Positions 8,145-17,278 of a stretch of DNA of 64,000 nucleotides are shown one piece after another; position 1 is the first letter of the stretch, and every line of letters starts with the position of its first letter. The stretch lies in NCBI RefSeq assembly GCF_036174265.1, contig NZ_CP108055.1, forward strand, positions 3,038,001-3,102,000, read 5' to 3'. The stretch comes from Streptomyces sp. NBC_00285 (lineage in GTDB: Bacteria; Actinomycetota; Actinomycetes; Streptomycetales; Streptomycetaceae). Made by a program: the position numbers and the translations under genes. The notes under the pieces were generated by a model. The model made no database searches, was not told where the DNA came from, and saw only the letters and a program-made list of their open reading frames with translations.

Positions 8145-8933
8145 GTGTCCATGACCCGCCTCCCCCTCGACGGCCTCCGCTTCGCCTTCGGCACGCTCAG
8201 CGTGCTCCCCGTGAAGGTGACCCGCTGGGACCGGGAGGCGGCACGGGGCGGCATGCTGTGCGCTCCGCTGGTCGGGGTGGTACTGGGCGGTCTGTCGGCC
8301 GCGCTGGGACTTCTGCTCCTGTTCCTGGGCGCCTCCGCGCTGCTCGCCGCGGTCGCCGCGGTCGCCGTACCCGCGGTTCTCACTCGGGGCCTGCATCTCG
8401 ACGGGCTCGCCGACACGGCGGACGGCCTGGGCAGCGGCAAGCCCGCCGAGGACGCGCTGCGGATCATGAAGCAGTCGGACATCGGCCCGTTCGGTGTGAT
8501 CACCCTCGTCTTCGTGCTGTTCGCCCAGGTGGCCGCGCTGTCGCAGTCGTACGGCGACTCCTGGGCACGGGGTGCGGTGGCGACGGTGGTCTCGGCGACG
8601 GCCGCCCGCCTCGCGCTGACCCTGGCGGCACGTGCCGGGGTGCCGGCAGCGCGGCCGGAGGGGCTGGGGGCGGCGGTGGCAGGGGTCGTCCCGCGTCGGG
8701 CGGCGGTGCCGGTGGCCGCCGCGGTGGTGCTGGGGGCGGCCGGAGCGGGGGCGCTCTTCGGACCGTACGACCTCGTCCGTTCGGTGCTGGCGGTCGCCGC
8801 CGCCGTGATCGTGGCCGAGCTTCTGTTGCGGCACTGCACGCGCCGCTTCGGCGGGGTGACCGGGGACGTGTTCGGAGGGCTGGCGGAGGCGGCGGCGACG
8901 ACGGCTCTGGTGGTCCTGTCCATGAACCCCTGA
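8145..8933 (+). CDS. cobS: Adenosylcobinamide-GDP ribazoletransferase (cobalamin synthase)
   Basis: CobS joins AdoCbi-GDP (from CobU) with alpha-ribazole phosphate (from CobT) in the membrane, completing cobalamin. The family signature RGLHLDGLADTADGLGSG, followed by AEDALRIMKQSDIGPFG, is intact. Several hydrophobic helices follow and the length of 262 residues is normal. GTG 8145 was chosen because TACCCT (8133-8138) lies exactly 6 nt before it and there is no Shine-Dalgarno. ATG at 8151 is the alternative. An apparent upstream frame extension runs through the divergent promoter and is not part of the gene. Confidence 0.92.
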   Translation: MSMTRLPLDGLRFAFGTLSVLPVKVTRWDREAARGGMLCAPLVGVVLGGLSAALGLLLLFLGASALLAAVAAVAVPAVLTRGLHLDGLADTADGLGSGKPAEDALRIMKQSDIGPFGVITLVFVLFAQVAALSQSYGDSWARGAVATVVSATAARLALTLAARAGVPAARPEGLGAAVAGVVPRRAAVPVAAAVVLGAAGAGALFGPYDLVRSVLAVAAAVIVAELLLRHCTRRFGGVTGDVFGGLAEAAATTALVVLSMNP

Positions 8934-8941
8934 CAGTTCCG

Positions 8942-9721
8942 CTAGCAGGGCCTGCGCCACACCCCCAGCTCGTACTTCTTCAGCATCGAACTCAGCTTCA
9001 GGCGGCGGGAGTCCGCGCAGAAGCGGGTCGTCGGGAGTTCGTACTCGACGTGGAAGACCGCCTTGTCCGCCGTGATGAACGGCTTCATGTCCCCGCACTC
9101 GTGGTACTGCGCGCACTGTTCGTTGACCGCGAAGTCGAAGTCGTCGACCAGGTCCGGGATCTGGTCGAGGTCGTTCTTCAACCCCACCGCCATTCCCCGC
9201 TCATGGGCCAGTTTCGCGATCAGCCGGTTGTAGCGGAGCTGGTCCGCCGCGGTCAGGGCGAAGCCCGTGCGGTTCTTGTAACCGTCCATGTTGTCGGGCT
9301 CGATCGCGTCGAAGCCCTTTGTGCGGCACATGTCGAAGCGGGCGGCCATCAGCGGTTCCAGCACGTCCGTGCGGCGGATGTCGAGCCAGCGCTCCCCCTC
9401 CCAGCCGTTGCCACGGCCTGTCACCGACGCCGGGAACTTCTTCGCGTCGGGCCGCCAATCCTCCCACGCGCCCGTGGAGAGGTAGCAGATGACCTTGCGG
9501 TCCTTGCGGTGCAGGGCGGACACCACGGACCTGGACTGGTCGAAGCCGTCGATGTCGTACACCGGCACGTCCACCGAGGTGTCGACACGGCCGGTCAGCT
9601 GCCACTGCCAGGCGACGCCGGGCCGGGGCTGCCAACGGGCCTCACCGGGCCCGGAGTCGGGGGCGGCCGAGCAGCCCGCCGTCAGGAGCAGCAGGGTGAC
9701 GAGCAGGGGAAGGCGTTTCAA
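8942..9721 (-). CDS. GH114-type secreted lipoprotein (endo-alpha-1,4-polygalactosaminidase family)
   Basis: The 259-residue product starts with a lipoprotein signal ending LTAGCSAA, so it should be lipidated at that cysteine and surface anchored. The body matches the GH114 / TM1410 family of TIM-barrel glycosidases: WQWQLTGRVD, VICYLSTGAWEDWRPD, ARFDMCRTKGFDAIEPDNMDGY and VGLKNDLDQIPDL. Acidic residues in the EPDN and KND motifs are the likely active-site groups. Members act on galactosaminoglycan-type polymers, but the substrate here is unproved. The start is TTG at 9721 with GGAG 8 nt upstream; no alternative start is near the signal peptide. It converges on cobS with an 8-bp gap. Confidence 0.85.
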   Translation of the reverse strand: MKRLPLLVTLLLLTAGCSAAPDSGPGEARWQPRPGVAWQWQLTGRVDTSVDVPVYDIDGFDQSRSVVSALHRKDRKVICYLSTGAWEDWRPDAKKFPASVTGRGNGWEGERWLDIRRTDVLEPLMAARFDMCRTKGFDAIEPDNMDGYKNRTGFALTAADQLRYNRLIAKLAHERGMAVGLKNDLDQIPDLVDDFDFAVNEQCAQYHECGDMKPFITADKAVFHVEYELPTTRFCADSRRLKLSSMLKKYELGVWRRPC

Positions 9722-10009
9722 GGGGTGGGCTCCAGGGCCGTGGCAATGACGCGAGCGTCGGGCGGTACGCTCGCCGGAATCAGGTGGGTGTGACCCACCT
9801 CACAGGAGGCGGGGGAGCCGGACCGCAGGAACGATCGGCCACCGCCCCGAGCGTAGGCTCGTCCCGGGTGGTCGCCGACAGGGGTGAAGGCCCCGATCGG
9901 TACCCGCGCTCGGACGATTCCCGGACGAGAGACAGGGTCGGCCGTCGGGCCCGGTCGACCCACCCGCTCGACCACAGCAACCTCACATCGGAAGCGAGAA
10001 TTCACCACC

Positions 10010-11542
10010 GTGACTGCTCTCACTCTCAGCACCGCCGCGGCGCCCGGCCTACGGGCCGACGCGATCGTGATCGGTGTCGCCAAGGGCGCGAACGGCCCGG
10101 TCCCCGCGCCGGGCGCCGAGGCCGTGGACAAGGCCTACGACGGCCGCCTCGCCGGCGTCCTGGAAACCCTCGGTGCCTCGGGCGCCGAGGGCGAGGTGAC
10201 GAAGCTGCCCGCGCCCTCCGGCCTCAAGGCCCCGCTCGTGGTGGCGGTGGGTCTGGGCGCCGAGCCCGAGAAGGACTCCGCCTTCGCCCCGGAGACCCTG
10301 CGCAAGGCCGCCGGCGCGGCCGCCCGCGCCCTGACCGGCGCGAAGAAGGCCGCGTTCGTGCTGCCGCTGGCCGATGCCGGCGACGTCGGCGCGGTCGCCG
10401 AGGGCGTGCTGCTCGGGGCGTACTCCTTCGACACCTACAAGGAGAACAACGCGGGCGGTGCCAGGGCCGCCAAGAACAGCAAGGCCCCGCTCGCCGAGGC
10501 CGCGCTGCTGGGCGGCAAGCCGCGGGACGCCGCGCACAAGACCGCGCTCGCCCGGGCCACCGCCGTCGCCGAGGAGCTCAACCGCGCGCGCGACCTGATC
10601 AACATGCCGCCGAACGACCTGAACCCCGAGGCCTTCGCCGCCATCGTGCAGACCGCGGGCAAGGAGCACGGCCTCAAGGTGCAGGTGCTCGACGTGAAGG
10701 CCCTGGAGAAGGGCGGCTACGGCGGCATCCTCGGCGTCGGCGCGGGGTCGGCGTCGGGGCCGCGGCTGGTGAAGCTGTCGTACACGTCGTCCAAGGCGAC
10801 AAAGCACCTCGCGCTGGTCGGCAAGGGCATCACCTACGACTCGGGCGGCATCTCGCTGAAGCCGCCGGGCCACAACGAGACGATGAAGTGCGACATGAGC
10901 GGGGCGGCCGCGGTGTTCGCAGCCGTGGTCTCGGCCGCGCGTCTGGGCCTTGAGGTCAACGTGACCGGCTGGCTGGCGCTGGCCGAGAACATGCCGTCGG
11001 GGTCCGCGACGCGGCCCGGTGACGTGCTGCGGATGTACAGCGGCAAGACGGTGGAGGTGCTGAACACCGACGCGGAGGGCCGGCTGGTGCTGGCCGACGC
11101 GCTGTGGGCCGCGTCGGCGGAGAAGCCGGACGCCATCGTGGACGTCGCGACCCTCACCGGCGCGATGATGGTGGCGCTGGGCAGCCGGACGTTCGGGATC
11201 ATGGCGAACGACGATGCCTTCCGTACGGCGGTGTACGAGGCCGCGGAGGAGGTCGGCGAGCCGGCGTGGCCGATGCCGCTGCCGGAGCACCTGCGCAAGG
11301 GGATGGACTCGCCCACCGCGGACATCGCGAACATGGGCGAGCGGATGGGCGGCGGGCTGGTCGCCGGGCTCTTCCTGCGCGAGTTCGTGGGCGAGGGGAT
11401 CACCTGGGCGCACCTCGACATCGCGGGTCCCGCGTTCAACGACGGTGGGCCGTTCGGGTACACGCCGAAGGGTGGGACCGGGACCGCGGTGCGTACGTTG
11501 GTGCGGCTGGCGGAGCTGGTCGGCTCCGGTGACCTGGGGTGA
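10010..11542 (+). CDS. pepA: Leucyl aminopeptidase (M17)
   Basis: A cytosolic dimetal aminopeptidase that releases N-terminal residues in peptide turnover. The catalytic half carries the M17 signatures: KGITYDSGGISLKP with the metal-binding Lys and Asp, MKCDMSGAAAV, and NTDAEGRLVLADAL with Asp and Glu ligands. The N-terminal macrodomain-like half is Ala-rich. The start was placed at GTG 10010 (VTALTLSTAAAPG) because earlier in-frame codons from 9884 give arginine- and threonine-rich sequence unlike the family. No clear Shine-Dalgarno is visible. The product is 510 residues, as expected. It lies 468 bp before lpd. Confidence 0.95.
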   Translation: MTALTLSTAAAPGLRADAIVIGVAKGANGPVPAPGAEAVDKAYDGRLAGVLETLGASGAEGEVTKLPAPSGLKAPLVVAVGLGAEPEKDSAFAPETLRKAAGAAARALTGAKKAAFVLPLADAGDVGAVAEGVLLGAYSFDTYKENNAGGARAAKNSKAPLAEAALLGGKPRDAAHKTALARATAVAEELNRARDLINMPPNDLNPEAFAAIVQTAGKEHGLKVQVLDVKALEKGGYGGILGVGAGSASGPRLVKLSYTSSKATKHLALVGKGITYDSGGISLKPPGHNETMKCDMSGAAAVFAAVVSAARLGLEVNVTGWLALAENMPSGSATRPGDVLRMYSGKTVEVLNTDAEGRLVLADALWAASAEKPDAIVDVATLTGAMMVALGSRTFGIMANDDAFRTAVYEAAEEVGEPAWPMPLPEHLRKGMDSPTADIANMGERMGGGLVAGLFLREFVGEGITWAHLDIAGPAFNDGGPFGYTPKGGTGTAVRTLVRLAELVGSGDLG

Positions 11543-12010
11543 CGTCCGCCCGATAGCCCGGTTCCCCAGGGGCGTGGGCGGCTGCGGGCCCGTTGTGGCT
11601 CGTCGCGCAGTTCCCCGCGCCCCTGGTGGGCTGCCTTGGCCCTCCTCCGCCCCGGGGCGCCGGTCGCGTCCGCGCGGCGGAGCCGCATATCGACACAGCC
11701 CCGCGCCCCTGGGTGGGCTGCCCTGGCCCTCGTCCGTCTCTGAGCGGGGAAGCCGGTCGTGTGCGCGTGGCGGGACTGGGGGTTGATACGGCCTCGCCGT
11801 CCGTCGGTGTCTCAGCGGCGGCCCTGCTTCACATGTGAGCGTGTGGTGTCTCACACCCCGGCCCGGCGTCTCGTTCAGGGCCGACAAGTGCGAAGATGGG
11901 GCTCGGCAGGACAGGGCCCCCACCACAGGGCCGAGAAAGAGCGGCCGGACACCAGCCGCCGCGCGGTCACTGGAGACCGGCGTACGGCGCACATGCATGG
12001 AGGACGTGAC
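11543..12010. repeat. Intergenic stretch with dispersed Streptomyces repeat copies
   Basis: No gene is seen in these 468 bases. The stretch holds a copy of the dispersed Streptomyces element whose core is CGCAGTTCCCCGCGCCCC (11606-11623), inside a similar segment of about 11579-11637. A second partial copy, CCCCGCGCCCCTGGGTGGG, begins near 11699, so the unit has been locally duplicated about 86 bp apart. An inverted copy with the same core occurs at 44708-44775. The last 150 bases should hold the lpd promoter, but no convincing hexamers were identified. Confidence 0.75.
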
Positions 12011-13399
12011 GTGGCGAACGACGCCAGCACCGTTTTCGACCTAGTGATCCTCGGCGGTGGTAGTGGCGGTTACGCCGCGGCCCTGCGCGGGGCGCAGCTG
12101 GGGCTTGACGTCGCCCTGATCGAGAAGGACAAGGTCGGCGGTACCTGCCTGCACCGAGGGTGCATCCCCACCAAGGCCCTGCTGCACGCGGGCGAGATCG
12201 CCGACCAGGCCCGCGAGAGCGAGCAGTTCGGTGTGAAGACCACCTTCGAGGGCATCGACATCGCCGGGGTCCACAAGTACAAGGACGGCGTGATCGCCGG
12301 CCTGTACAAGGGCCTCCAGGGACTCGTCGCCTCCCGGAAGGTGACGTACATCGAGGGTGAGGGGCGGCTCTCCTCCCCGACCTCCGTCGACGTGAACGGC
12401 CGCCGTGTCGAGGGCCGTCACGTCCTGCTGGCGACCGGCTCCGTGCCGAAGTCGCTGCCGGGCCTGGAGATCGACGGCAACCGGATCATCTCCTCGGACC
12501 ACGCTCTCGTCCTGGACCGCGTGCCGAAGTCGGCGATCGTCCTCGGCGGCGGTGTGATCGGTGTCGAGTTCGCCTCCGCCTGGAAGTCCTTCGGGACCGA
12601 CATCACGATCATCGAGGGTCTCAAGCACCTCGCCCCTCTTGAGGACGAGAACTCCTCCAAGCTTCTTGAGCGCGCGTTCCGCAAGCGCGGCATCAAGTTC
12701 AACCTGGGCACCTTCTTCTCGAAGGCCGAGTACACCGCCGACGGCGTCAAGGTCACCCTCGCCGACGGCAAGGAGTTCGAGGCCGAGCTCCTGCTGGTCG
12801 CCGTGGGCCGCGGCCCGGTCTCCGCCGGTCTCGGCTACGAGGAGCAGGGCGTCGCGACGGACCGCGGCTACGTCCTGGTCGACGAGTACATGCGCACCAA
12901 CGTCCCGACGATCTCCGCCGTCGGCGACCTGGTCCCCACGCTCCAGCTCGCGCACGTCGGCTTCGCCGAGGGCATCCTGGTGGCGGAGCGTCTGGCCGGT
13001 CTGAAGACCGTCCCGATCGACTACGACGGCGTCCCGCGGGTGACCTACTGCCACCCCGAGGTCGCCTCCGTGGGCATCACCGAGGCCAAGGCCAAGGAGA
13101 TCTACGGCGCGGACAAGGTCGTCACCCTGAAGTACAACCTCGCGGGCAACGGCAAGAGCAAGATCCTGAACACCTCGGGCGAGATCAAGCTCGTCCAGGT
13201 CAAGGACGGTGCCGTGGTCGGCGTCCACATGGTCGGCGACCGCATGGGCGAGCAGGTCGGCGAAGCCCAGCTGATCTACAACTGGGAGGCGCTGCCCGCC
13301 GAGGTGGCGCAGCTCATCCACGCCCACCCGACGCAGAGTGAGGCGCTCGGCGAGGCCCACCTGGCCCTCGCGGGCAAGCCCCTCCACTCGCACGACTGA
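12011..13399 (+). CDS. lpdA: Dihydrolipoyl dehydrogenase (E3)
   Basis: This FAD enzyme reoxidises dihydrolipoyl groups of E2 and reduces NAD. Visible marks are the FAD-binding LVILGGGSGGY, the redox disulfide in GGTCLHRGCIPTKALLHAG, the NAD-binding GGGVIGVEFAS, AVGDLVPTLQLAHVGFAEG, and the C-terminal HAHPTQSEALGEA with the catalytic His-Glu pair. GTG 12011 is preferred to an upstream ATG because GGAGG lies 6 nt before it. The product is 462 residues. The sucB gene follows 56 bp downstream, so E3 and E2 are probably one transcript. Confidence 0.96.
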   Translation: MANDASTVFDLVILGGGSGGYAAALRGAQLGLDVALIEKDKVGGTCLHRGCIPTKALLHAGEIADQARESEQFGVKTTFEGIDIAGVHKYKDGVIAGLYKGLQGLVASRKVTYIEGEGRLSSPTSVDVNGRRVEGRHVLLATGSVPKSLPGLEIDGNRIISSDHALVLDRVPKSAIVLGGGVIGVEFASAWKSFGTDITIIEGLKHLAPLEDENSSKLLERAFRKRGIKFNLGTFFSKAEYTADGVKVTLADGKEFEAELLLVAVGRGPVSAGLGYEEQGVATDRGYVLVDEYMRTNVPTISAVGDLVPTLQLAHVGFAEGILVAERLAGLKTVPIDYDGVPRVTYCHPEVASVGITEAKAKEIYGADKVVTLKYNLAGNGKSKILNTSGEIKLVQVKDGAVVGVHMVGDRMGEQVGEAQLIYNWEALPAEVAQLIHAHPTQSEALGEAHLALAGKPLHSHD

Positions 13400-13455
13400 T
13401 CCCTCGGTCGAGAAGCGACTCAGACTTCCGCAATTCGTAAGGAGCAACCGAAACC

Positions 13456-15219
13456 ATGGCGGTTTCCGTAACCCTTCCGGCGCTCGGCGAGAGCGTCACC
13501 GAGGGCACTGTCACCCGCTGGCTGAAGGCCGAGGGTGAGCGCGTAGAGGCCGACGAGCCGCTGCTCGAGGTGTCGACCGACAAGGTCGACACCGAGATCC
13601 CCTCCCCCGTAGCCGGCGTCCTGGCCTCCATCAAGGTCGCCGAGGACGAGACCGTCGAGGTCGGCGCCGAGCTGGCCGTCATCGACGACGGCACCGGCGC
13701 TCCCGCCGCTGCCCCGGCCCCGGCGGCCGAGCCGGTCGCCGAGCCCGCTCCCGAACCGGCTCAGGCAGCCCCGTCCACCGAGCAGGCCGCTCCGGCGCCC
13801 GCTCCCACCGCCGAGGCCGCGTCCGGCGGCGGTTCCGCCGAGGGCACGGACGTCGTCCTGCCCGCCCTGGGCGAGTCCGTCACCGAGGGCACCGTCACCC
13901 GCTGGCTGAAGTCGGTCGGCGACTCGGTCGAGGCCGACGAGCCGCTGCTGGAGGTGTCGACCGACAAGGTGGACACCGAGATTCCGGCGCCCACCTCCGG
14001 TGTGCTGCTGGAGATCACGGTCGGCGAGGACGAGACCGCCGAGGTCGGCGCGAAGCTCGCCGTCATCGGCGCCCCGGGTGCGGCTCCGGCCGCTGCTCCG
14101 GCACCCGCCGCCCCGGCCCCGGCTGCCGCCGCTCCGGCACCCGCACCCGCCCCCGCGGCTCCGGCGCCCGCCCCGGCTCCGGCTCCGGTCCAGGCCGCTG
14201 CTCCGGCTCCGGCCGCCCCGGCGCCCGCGCAGGCCGCTCCGGCTCCGGTCACCCCGGCTCCGGCGCCCGCCGCACCCTCCGGTGACGACGGCGCCTACGT
14301 GACCCCGCTGGTGCGCAAGCTCGCCGCCGAGCACGGCGTCGACCTGGCCGCCGTCAAGGGCACCGGCGTCGGTGGCCGTATCCGCAAGCAGGACGTCGTC
14401 GCCGCCGCCGAGGCCGCGAAGGCCGCCGCCGCTCCGGCTCCGGCCGTCGCTGCCCCGGCCGCCGCCGCCAAGAAGGCACCCAGCCTGGAGGCCTCTCCCC
14501 TCCGTGGCCAGACCGTCAAGATGCCGCGCATCCGCAAGGTCATCGGCGACAACATGGTCAAGGCGCTGCACGAGCAGGCGCAGCTGTCGTCGGTCGTCGA
14601 GGTCGACGTCACACGTCTGATGAAGCTGCGTGCCCGGGCGAAGGACTCGTTCGCGGCCCGTGAGGGCGTCAAGCTCTCCCCGATGCCGTTCTTCGTCAAG
14701 GCCGCGGCCCAGGCGTTGAAGGCGCACGCGCCCGTCAACGCCCGGATCAACGTGGACGAGGGCACGATCACCTACTTCGACACCGAGAGCATCGGTATCG
14801 CGGTGGACTCCGAGAAGGGCCTGATGACCCCGGTCATCAAGCACGCCGGTGACCTCAACATCGCCGGTATCGCCAAGGCCACCGCCGAGCTCGCGGGCAA
14901 GGTCCGGGCGAACAAGATCACTCCGGACGAGCTGTCCGGCGCGACCTTCACCATCTCCAACACCGGTTCGCGCGGTGCGCTCTTCGACACGATCATCGTG
15001 CCGCCGGGCCAGGTCGCGATCCTCGGTATCGGTGCCACGGTCAAGCGTCCGGCGGTCATCGAGACCGAGGAGGGCACGGTCATCGGCATCCGCGACATGA
15101 CCTACCTGACCCTCTCCTACGACCACCGTCTGGTGGACGGCGCCGACGCGGCCCGTTACCTGACCGCGGTCAAGGCGATCCTGGAGGCGGGCGAGTTCGA
15201 GGTCGAGCTCGGCCTGTAA
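13456..15219 (+). CDS. sucB: 2-oxoacid dehydrogenase E2 with two lipoyl domains
   Basis: Dihydrolipoamide acyltransferase core of the pyruvate/2-oxoglutarate dehydrogenase. Two lipoyl domains each have [16 protein letters not shown] and a lipoylation site STDKVDTE, with Lys43 and Lys171. They are joined by long Ala-Pro linkers (residues about 80-130 and 205-275). A peripheral subunit-binding domain follows ([17 protein letters not shown], about 281-320, ending GGRIRKQDV). The catalytic domain has [12 protein letters not shown] with His557 and Asp561. The ATG is 9 nt after AAGGAG. The annotation sucB versus aceF cannot be settled from sequence; in actinobacteria this E2 can serve AceE as well. 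Confidence 0.94.
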   Translation: MAVSVTLPALGESVTEGTVTRWLKAEGERVEADEPLLEVSTDKVDTEIPSPVAGVLASIKVAEDETVEVGAELAVIDDGTGAPAAAPAPAAEPVAEPAPEPAQAAPSTEQAAPAPAPTAEAASGGGSAEGTDVVLPALGESVTEGTVTRWLKSVGDSVEADEPLLEVSTDKVDTEIPAPTSGVLLEITVGEDETAEVGAKLAVIGAPGAAPAAAPAPAAPAPAAAAPAPAPAPAAPAPAPAPAPVQAAAPAPAAPAPAQAAPAPVTPAPAPAAPSGDDGAYVTPLVRKLAAEHGVDLAAVKGTGVGGRIRKQDVVAAAEAAKAAAAPAPAVAAPAAAAKKAPSLEASPLRGQTVKMPRIRKVIGDNMVKALHEQAQLSSVVEVDVTRLMKLRARAKDSFAAREGVKLSPMPFFVKAAAQALKAHAPVNARINVDEGTITYFDTESIGIAVDSEKGLMTPVIKHAGDLNIAGIAKATAELAGKVRANKITPDELSGATFTISNTGSRGALFDTIIVPPGQVAILGIGATVKRPAVIETEEGTVIGIRDMTYLTLSYDHRLVDGADAARYLTAVKAILEAGEFEVELGL

Positions 15220-15236
15220 GCCACCTGGTGCTGCGC

Positions 15237-15272
15237 GGTGCCCCCGTCCGGAGTTCTCGGGACGGGGGCACC
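15237..15272. terminator. Bidirectional terminator hairpin after sucB
   Basis: GGTGCCCCCGTCC (15237-15249) pairs with GGACGGGGGCACC (15260-15272). It sits between the converging stops of sucB and the lipoprotein gene at 15279, so it can end both transcripts. Confidence 0.85.
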
Positions 15273-15278
15273 GTCGTC

Positions 15279-16004
15279 TCACCGGGGCGTCAGCTTCTTG
15301 TCCGACCAGCCCCACAGCTCCTCCACCCACACGTTGGGGATGGACAGCCTGGGCGCGCGGGTGAGGTGCTTCGTGCGGTACGCCTTGAGGACGTCGTACG
15401 TGGCGTCCAGGCAGTCCCGCGAGGTGAGTTCCCCGGTTCGCGGGTCGACGCCGACCAGGAAGCCGCGGGCCTCGACGGTGCGGATCGCGGCCCGTGCGTT
15501 GTTCACGTCGTGGGTCGAGGAGCTGGTGCAGCGGTAGCGGCTGTAGGGGTGCTCGGCCCGCCCGGGGATGGGGGTCCCCCCGCGCGAGGTTGTTCGAGCG
15601 TGGGGGAGGGCGTCCCTGGACATATCGCTGAGCATGCGGTCGTACGAACCCTCCGCGTGCCAGGCTCCGATGTCGTCGCCCGGCGGGGTGTAGAGCTTTG
15701 CGCTGGGGTTCTCCACGGCGCCGTAGACCCAGCGGCCGGTGCCCGGGACCTTGAAGCCCCAGCCGACGTGGCCGAACTTCTGTGCCCCGTCAGGCTTGAC
15801 GAAGACACAGGCGGCGCCGGTACCGCCCGCACCGCTGCCGGCGGCGCCCGCCAGGCCCGTGATCGCTTCTGTGCTGCGCGGCCCCGTGCCGCTCGGCCCC
15901 GTCTCCGTCGTCGCCCGCGTGGCTGTCTGCGCGCAGCCCGACACCGCGACGATCGCGCCGATCACGACCGCCGCGGCCAGGTGCCGCCGTCCCCCGATGT
16001 CCAT
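15279..16004 (-). CDS. Predicted lipoprotein, conserved hypothetical (241 aa)
   Basis: The product begins MDIGGRRHLAAAVVIG and has a lipoprotein signal ending AVSGCAQT, so it should be lipid-anchored outside the membrane. ATG 16004 with a G-rich Shine-Dalgarno is preferred over an upstream in-frame ATG at 16064, which would add 20 residues before the signal. The mature part has two Cys-containing regions and a conserved-looking C-terminus (DCLDATYDVLKAYRTKHL, NVWVEELWGWSDKKL). No catalytic motif is recognised. The segment PHARTTSRGGTPIP near the middle is encoded by a dispersed repeat that has entered the frame. Function unknown. Confidence 0.8.
   Translation of the reverse strand: MDIGGRRHLAAAVVIGAIVAVSGCAQTATRATTETGPSGTGPRSTEAITGLAGAAGSGAGGTGAACVFVKPDGAQKFGHVGWGFKVPGTGRWVYGAVENPSAKLYTPPGDDIGAWHAEGSYDRMLSDMSRDALPHARTTSRGGTPIPGRAEHPYSRYRCTSSSTHDVNNARAAIRTVEARGFLVGVDPRTGELTSRDCLDATYDVLKAYRTKHLTRAPRLSIPNVWVEELWGWSDKKLTPR
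15568..15609 (-). repeat. Streptomyces small dispersed palindromic repeat inside a gene
   Basis: The plus strand reads TGGGGGTCCCCCCGCGCGAG, then a short loop, then CGAGCGTGGGGGAGGG. This is the arrangement of the common Streptomyces intergenic repeat that pairs a 'GGGGGTCCCCC' end with a 'GTGGGGGA' end. Here it lies in frame within the lipoprotein gene and adds about 14 residues. Confidence 0.75.
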
Positions 16005-16181
16005 GCCGTCCCCCTGTGGTGCGAAGGGGCGCCCCGCGCGGGAACCCCCTGCCGAACGCGACACTTCTGGAGCCCGGGAGGTTCCCTGACTTGACAGAAG
16101 CCGTGCGACTGGGAGCGTGTAAGCCTCGTCTCACCTGCGGGGAAGCGCCCCCGTGCGCCCCTCCCGGACGGGTGCTCGGCC

Positions 16182-16210
16182 TTATTGTCTAAGCGTCAAA
16201 CGCCCTTAAG
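16182..16210 (+). promoter_or_regulatory. Likely promoter and leader of the gntR-type gene
   Basis: TATTGT (about 16182-16187) is a good -10 hexamer placed 30 nt before the ATG at 16219. It is followed by AAGGAG (16208-16213) as the ribosome binding site. The bases between (CTAAGCGTCAAACG) could hold an autoregulatory operator, but no clean palindrome is seen. Confidence 0.4.
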
Positions 16211-16218
16211 GAGCTCTC

Positions 16219-16842
16219 ATGACCGCGCCCGTCGTCCACTCGCTGCGCGAACAGATCCGCGAGCACATCGTGGAGGGGATCGTCAGCGGGCGCTGGCAGC
16301 CGGGCGAGCGGATCGTGGAGCGGCGTATCGCGACCGAGCTGGAGGTCAGCCAGACGCCGGTGCGGGAGGCGCTGCGCGAGCTGGAGTCGCTGCGGCTGAT
16401 CGAGTCCGCGCCGAACAAGGGCGTACGGGTGCGGAACCTGACGGCGGCCGACCTGGAGGAGAGCTACCCGGTCCGGGCCGGTCTGGAGGCGATCGCCGCG
16501 GAGCTGGCGGCGGCCCGGCTGGCGGAGGACTGCTCGGCCCTGGAACCGCATGTCGCCGCGCTGTACGAGGCCGACCGGGAGTCGGACGGCACGGGGCAGG
16601 TGCGGCACACGGTGGGCTTCCACCGGGAGCTGGTGCGGGCGGCCGGCAACTCGGTGCTGCTGCACACCTGGGAGGGCCTGGGCATCGAGGTCTTCACGGC
16701 TCTGTCGATCCGCTGGCTGGGGACGGTCCAGCAGTCGTACGCCGAGGAGCACGAGGAACTGGTGGCGGCGTTCCGCAGGCGGGATCCACGGATCGCCGAC
16801 ATCGTGAAGGCGCACGTGCTGGGGTGCGCGCCGAGGCCGTGA
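16219..16842 (+). CDS. GntR-family transcriptional regulator, FCD subfamily
   Basis: The 207-residue product has an N-terminal winged helix (residues 5-75: LREQIREHIVEGIVSGRWQPGERI, then VSQTPVREALRELESLRLIE) typical of GntR. The C-terminal all-helical FCD domain contains YPVRAGLEAIAAELAAARL, HRELVRAAGNSVLL and HEELVAAFRRRD; its histidines and Asp often bind a metal and a carboxylate ligand. It lies directly upstream of aceE and after the E2/E3 genes, so a PdhR- or LldR-like role in pyruvate metabolism is plausible. That is inference from position. AAGGAG precedes the ATG by 5 nt. Confidence 0.92.
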   Translation: MTAPVVHSLREQIREHIVEGIVSGRWQPGERIVERRIATELEVSQTPVREALRELESLRLIESAPNKGVRVRNLTAADLEESYPVRAGLEAIAAELAAARLAEDCSALEPHVAALYEADRESDGTGQVRHTVGFHRELVRAAGNSVLLHTWEGLGIEVFTALSIRWLGTVQQSYAEEHEELVAAFRRRDPRIADIVKAHVLGCAPRP

Positions 16843-17278
16843 CGACCGCTTCGGTGCCCCCTGGCCGGCAGCATTCACGGCGGCCGCCCTGATCCTTCGC
16901 GGGGGACACGAACACCGACCGAGCCTCCTCGACCCCGGCCTCGGTCTCCACCTCGCCGACGCGGTCGTACCGCCACCCCGCACACCCGCCCGCACACGGT
17001 TGCCGAACACCCGAGCGCGCCCCCGCTCAAACGCCCCCGACCTGCAAAAACCCCACACAACAGCAGTCACCCGGTGCCATCACCGAAGGCACCGCGTGCC
17101 TATTTTCTCGATATCGAGAAGTTTTGCCCCTCAACCCTTTGATCGATCATCGATCAGCGAGTTACAGTCGCCGACGGGCCTTCACAGAGGCTCGCCGCCC
17201 TGTCCTGCCAAAGACAAAGGGCACCCCCGAAACCCTGCCTGCTTGAGGGAACCCCCTTCGACTGAGGAAGGCGGCGTG
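16843..17278 (+). promoter_or_regulatory. aceE upstream region with two palindromic operators
   Basis: No gene is seen in these 436 bases. TTCTCGATATCGAGAA (17105-17120) is a perfect 16-bp palindrome. TGATCGATCATCGATCA (17140-17156) is a 17-bp palindrome around a single central base. Their centres are about 36 bp apart, close to 3.5 helical turns, and both lie 120-175 bp before the aceE start. A weaker hairpin, CGGTGCC with GGCACCG, lies at 17072-17094. The two palindromes differ in sequence, so two regulators may act, one possibly the adjacent GntR protein. Confidence 0.7.

Noticed and set aside
6801..9116. A 771-codon minus-strand frame across the membrane gene and cobS
   Set aside because: It overlaps well-supported genes in other frames and has no recognisable product.
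13690..14290. Repetitive GCTCCGGC-type DNA in sucB as a possible repeat element or CRISPR
   Set aside because: The repeats encode the Ala-Pro linkers expected between lipoyl and subunit-binding domains; spacing is irregular and there are no unique spacers.
17000..17278. An earlier start of aceE at 17000
   Set aside because: The added 93 residues are proline- and threonine-rich, cross both palindromes, and match nothing in the AceE family; ATG 17279 has a good ribosome site.
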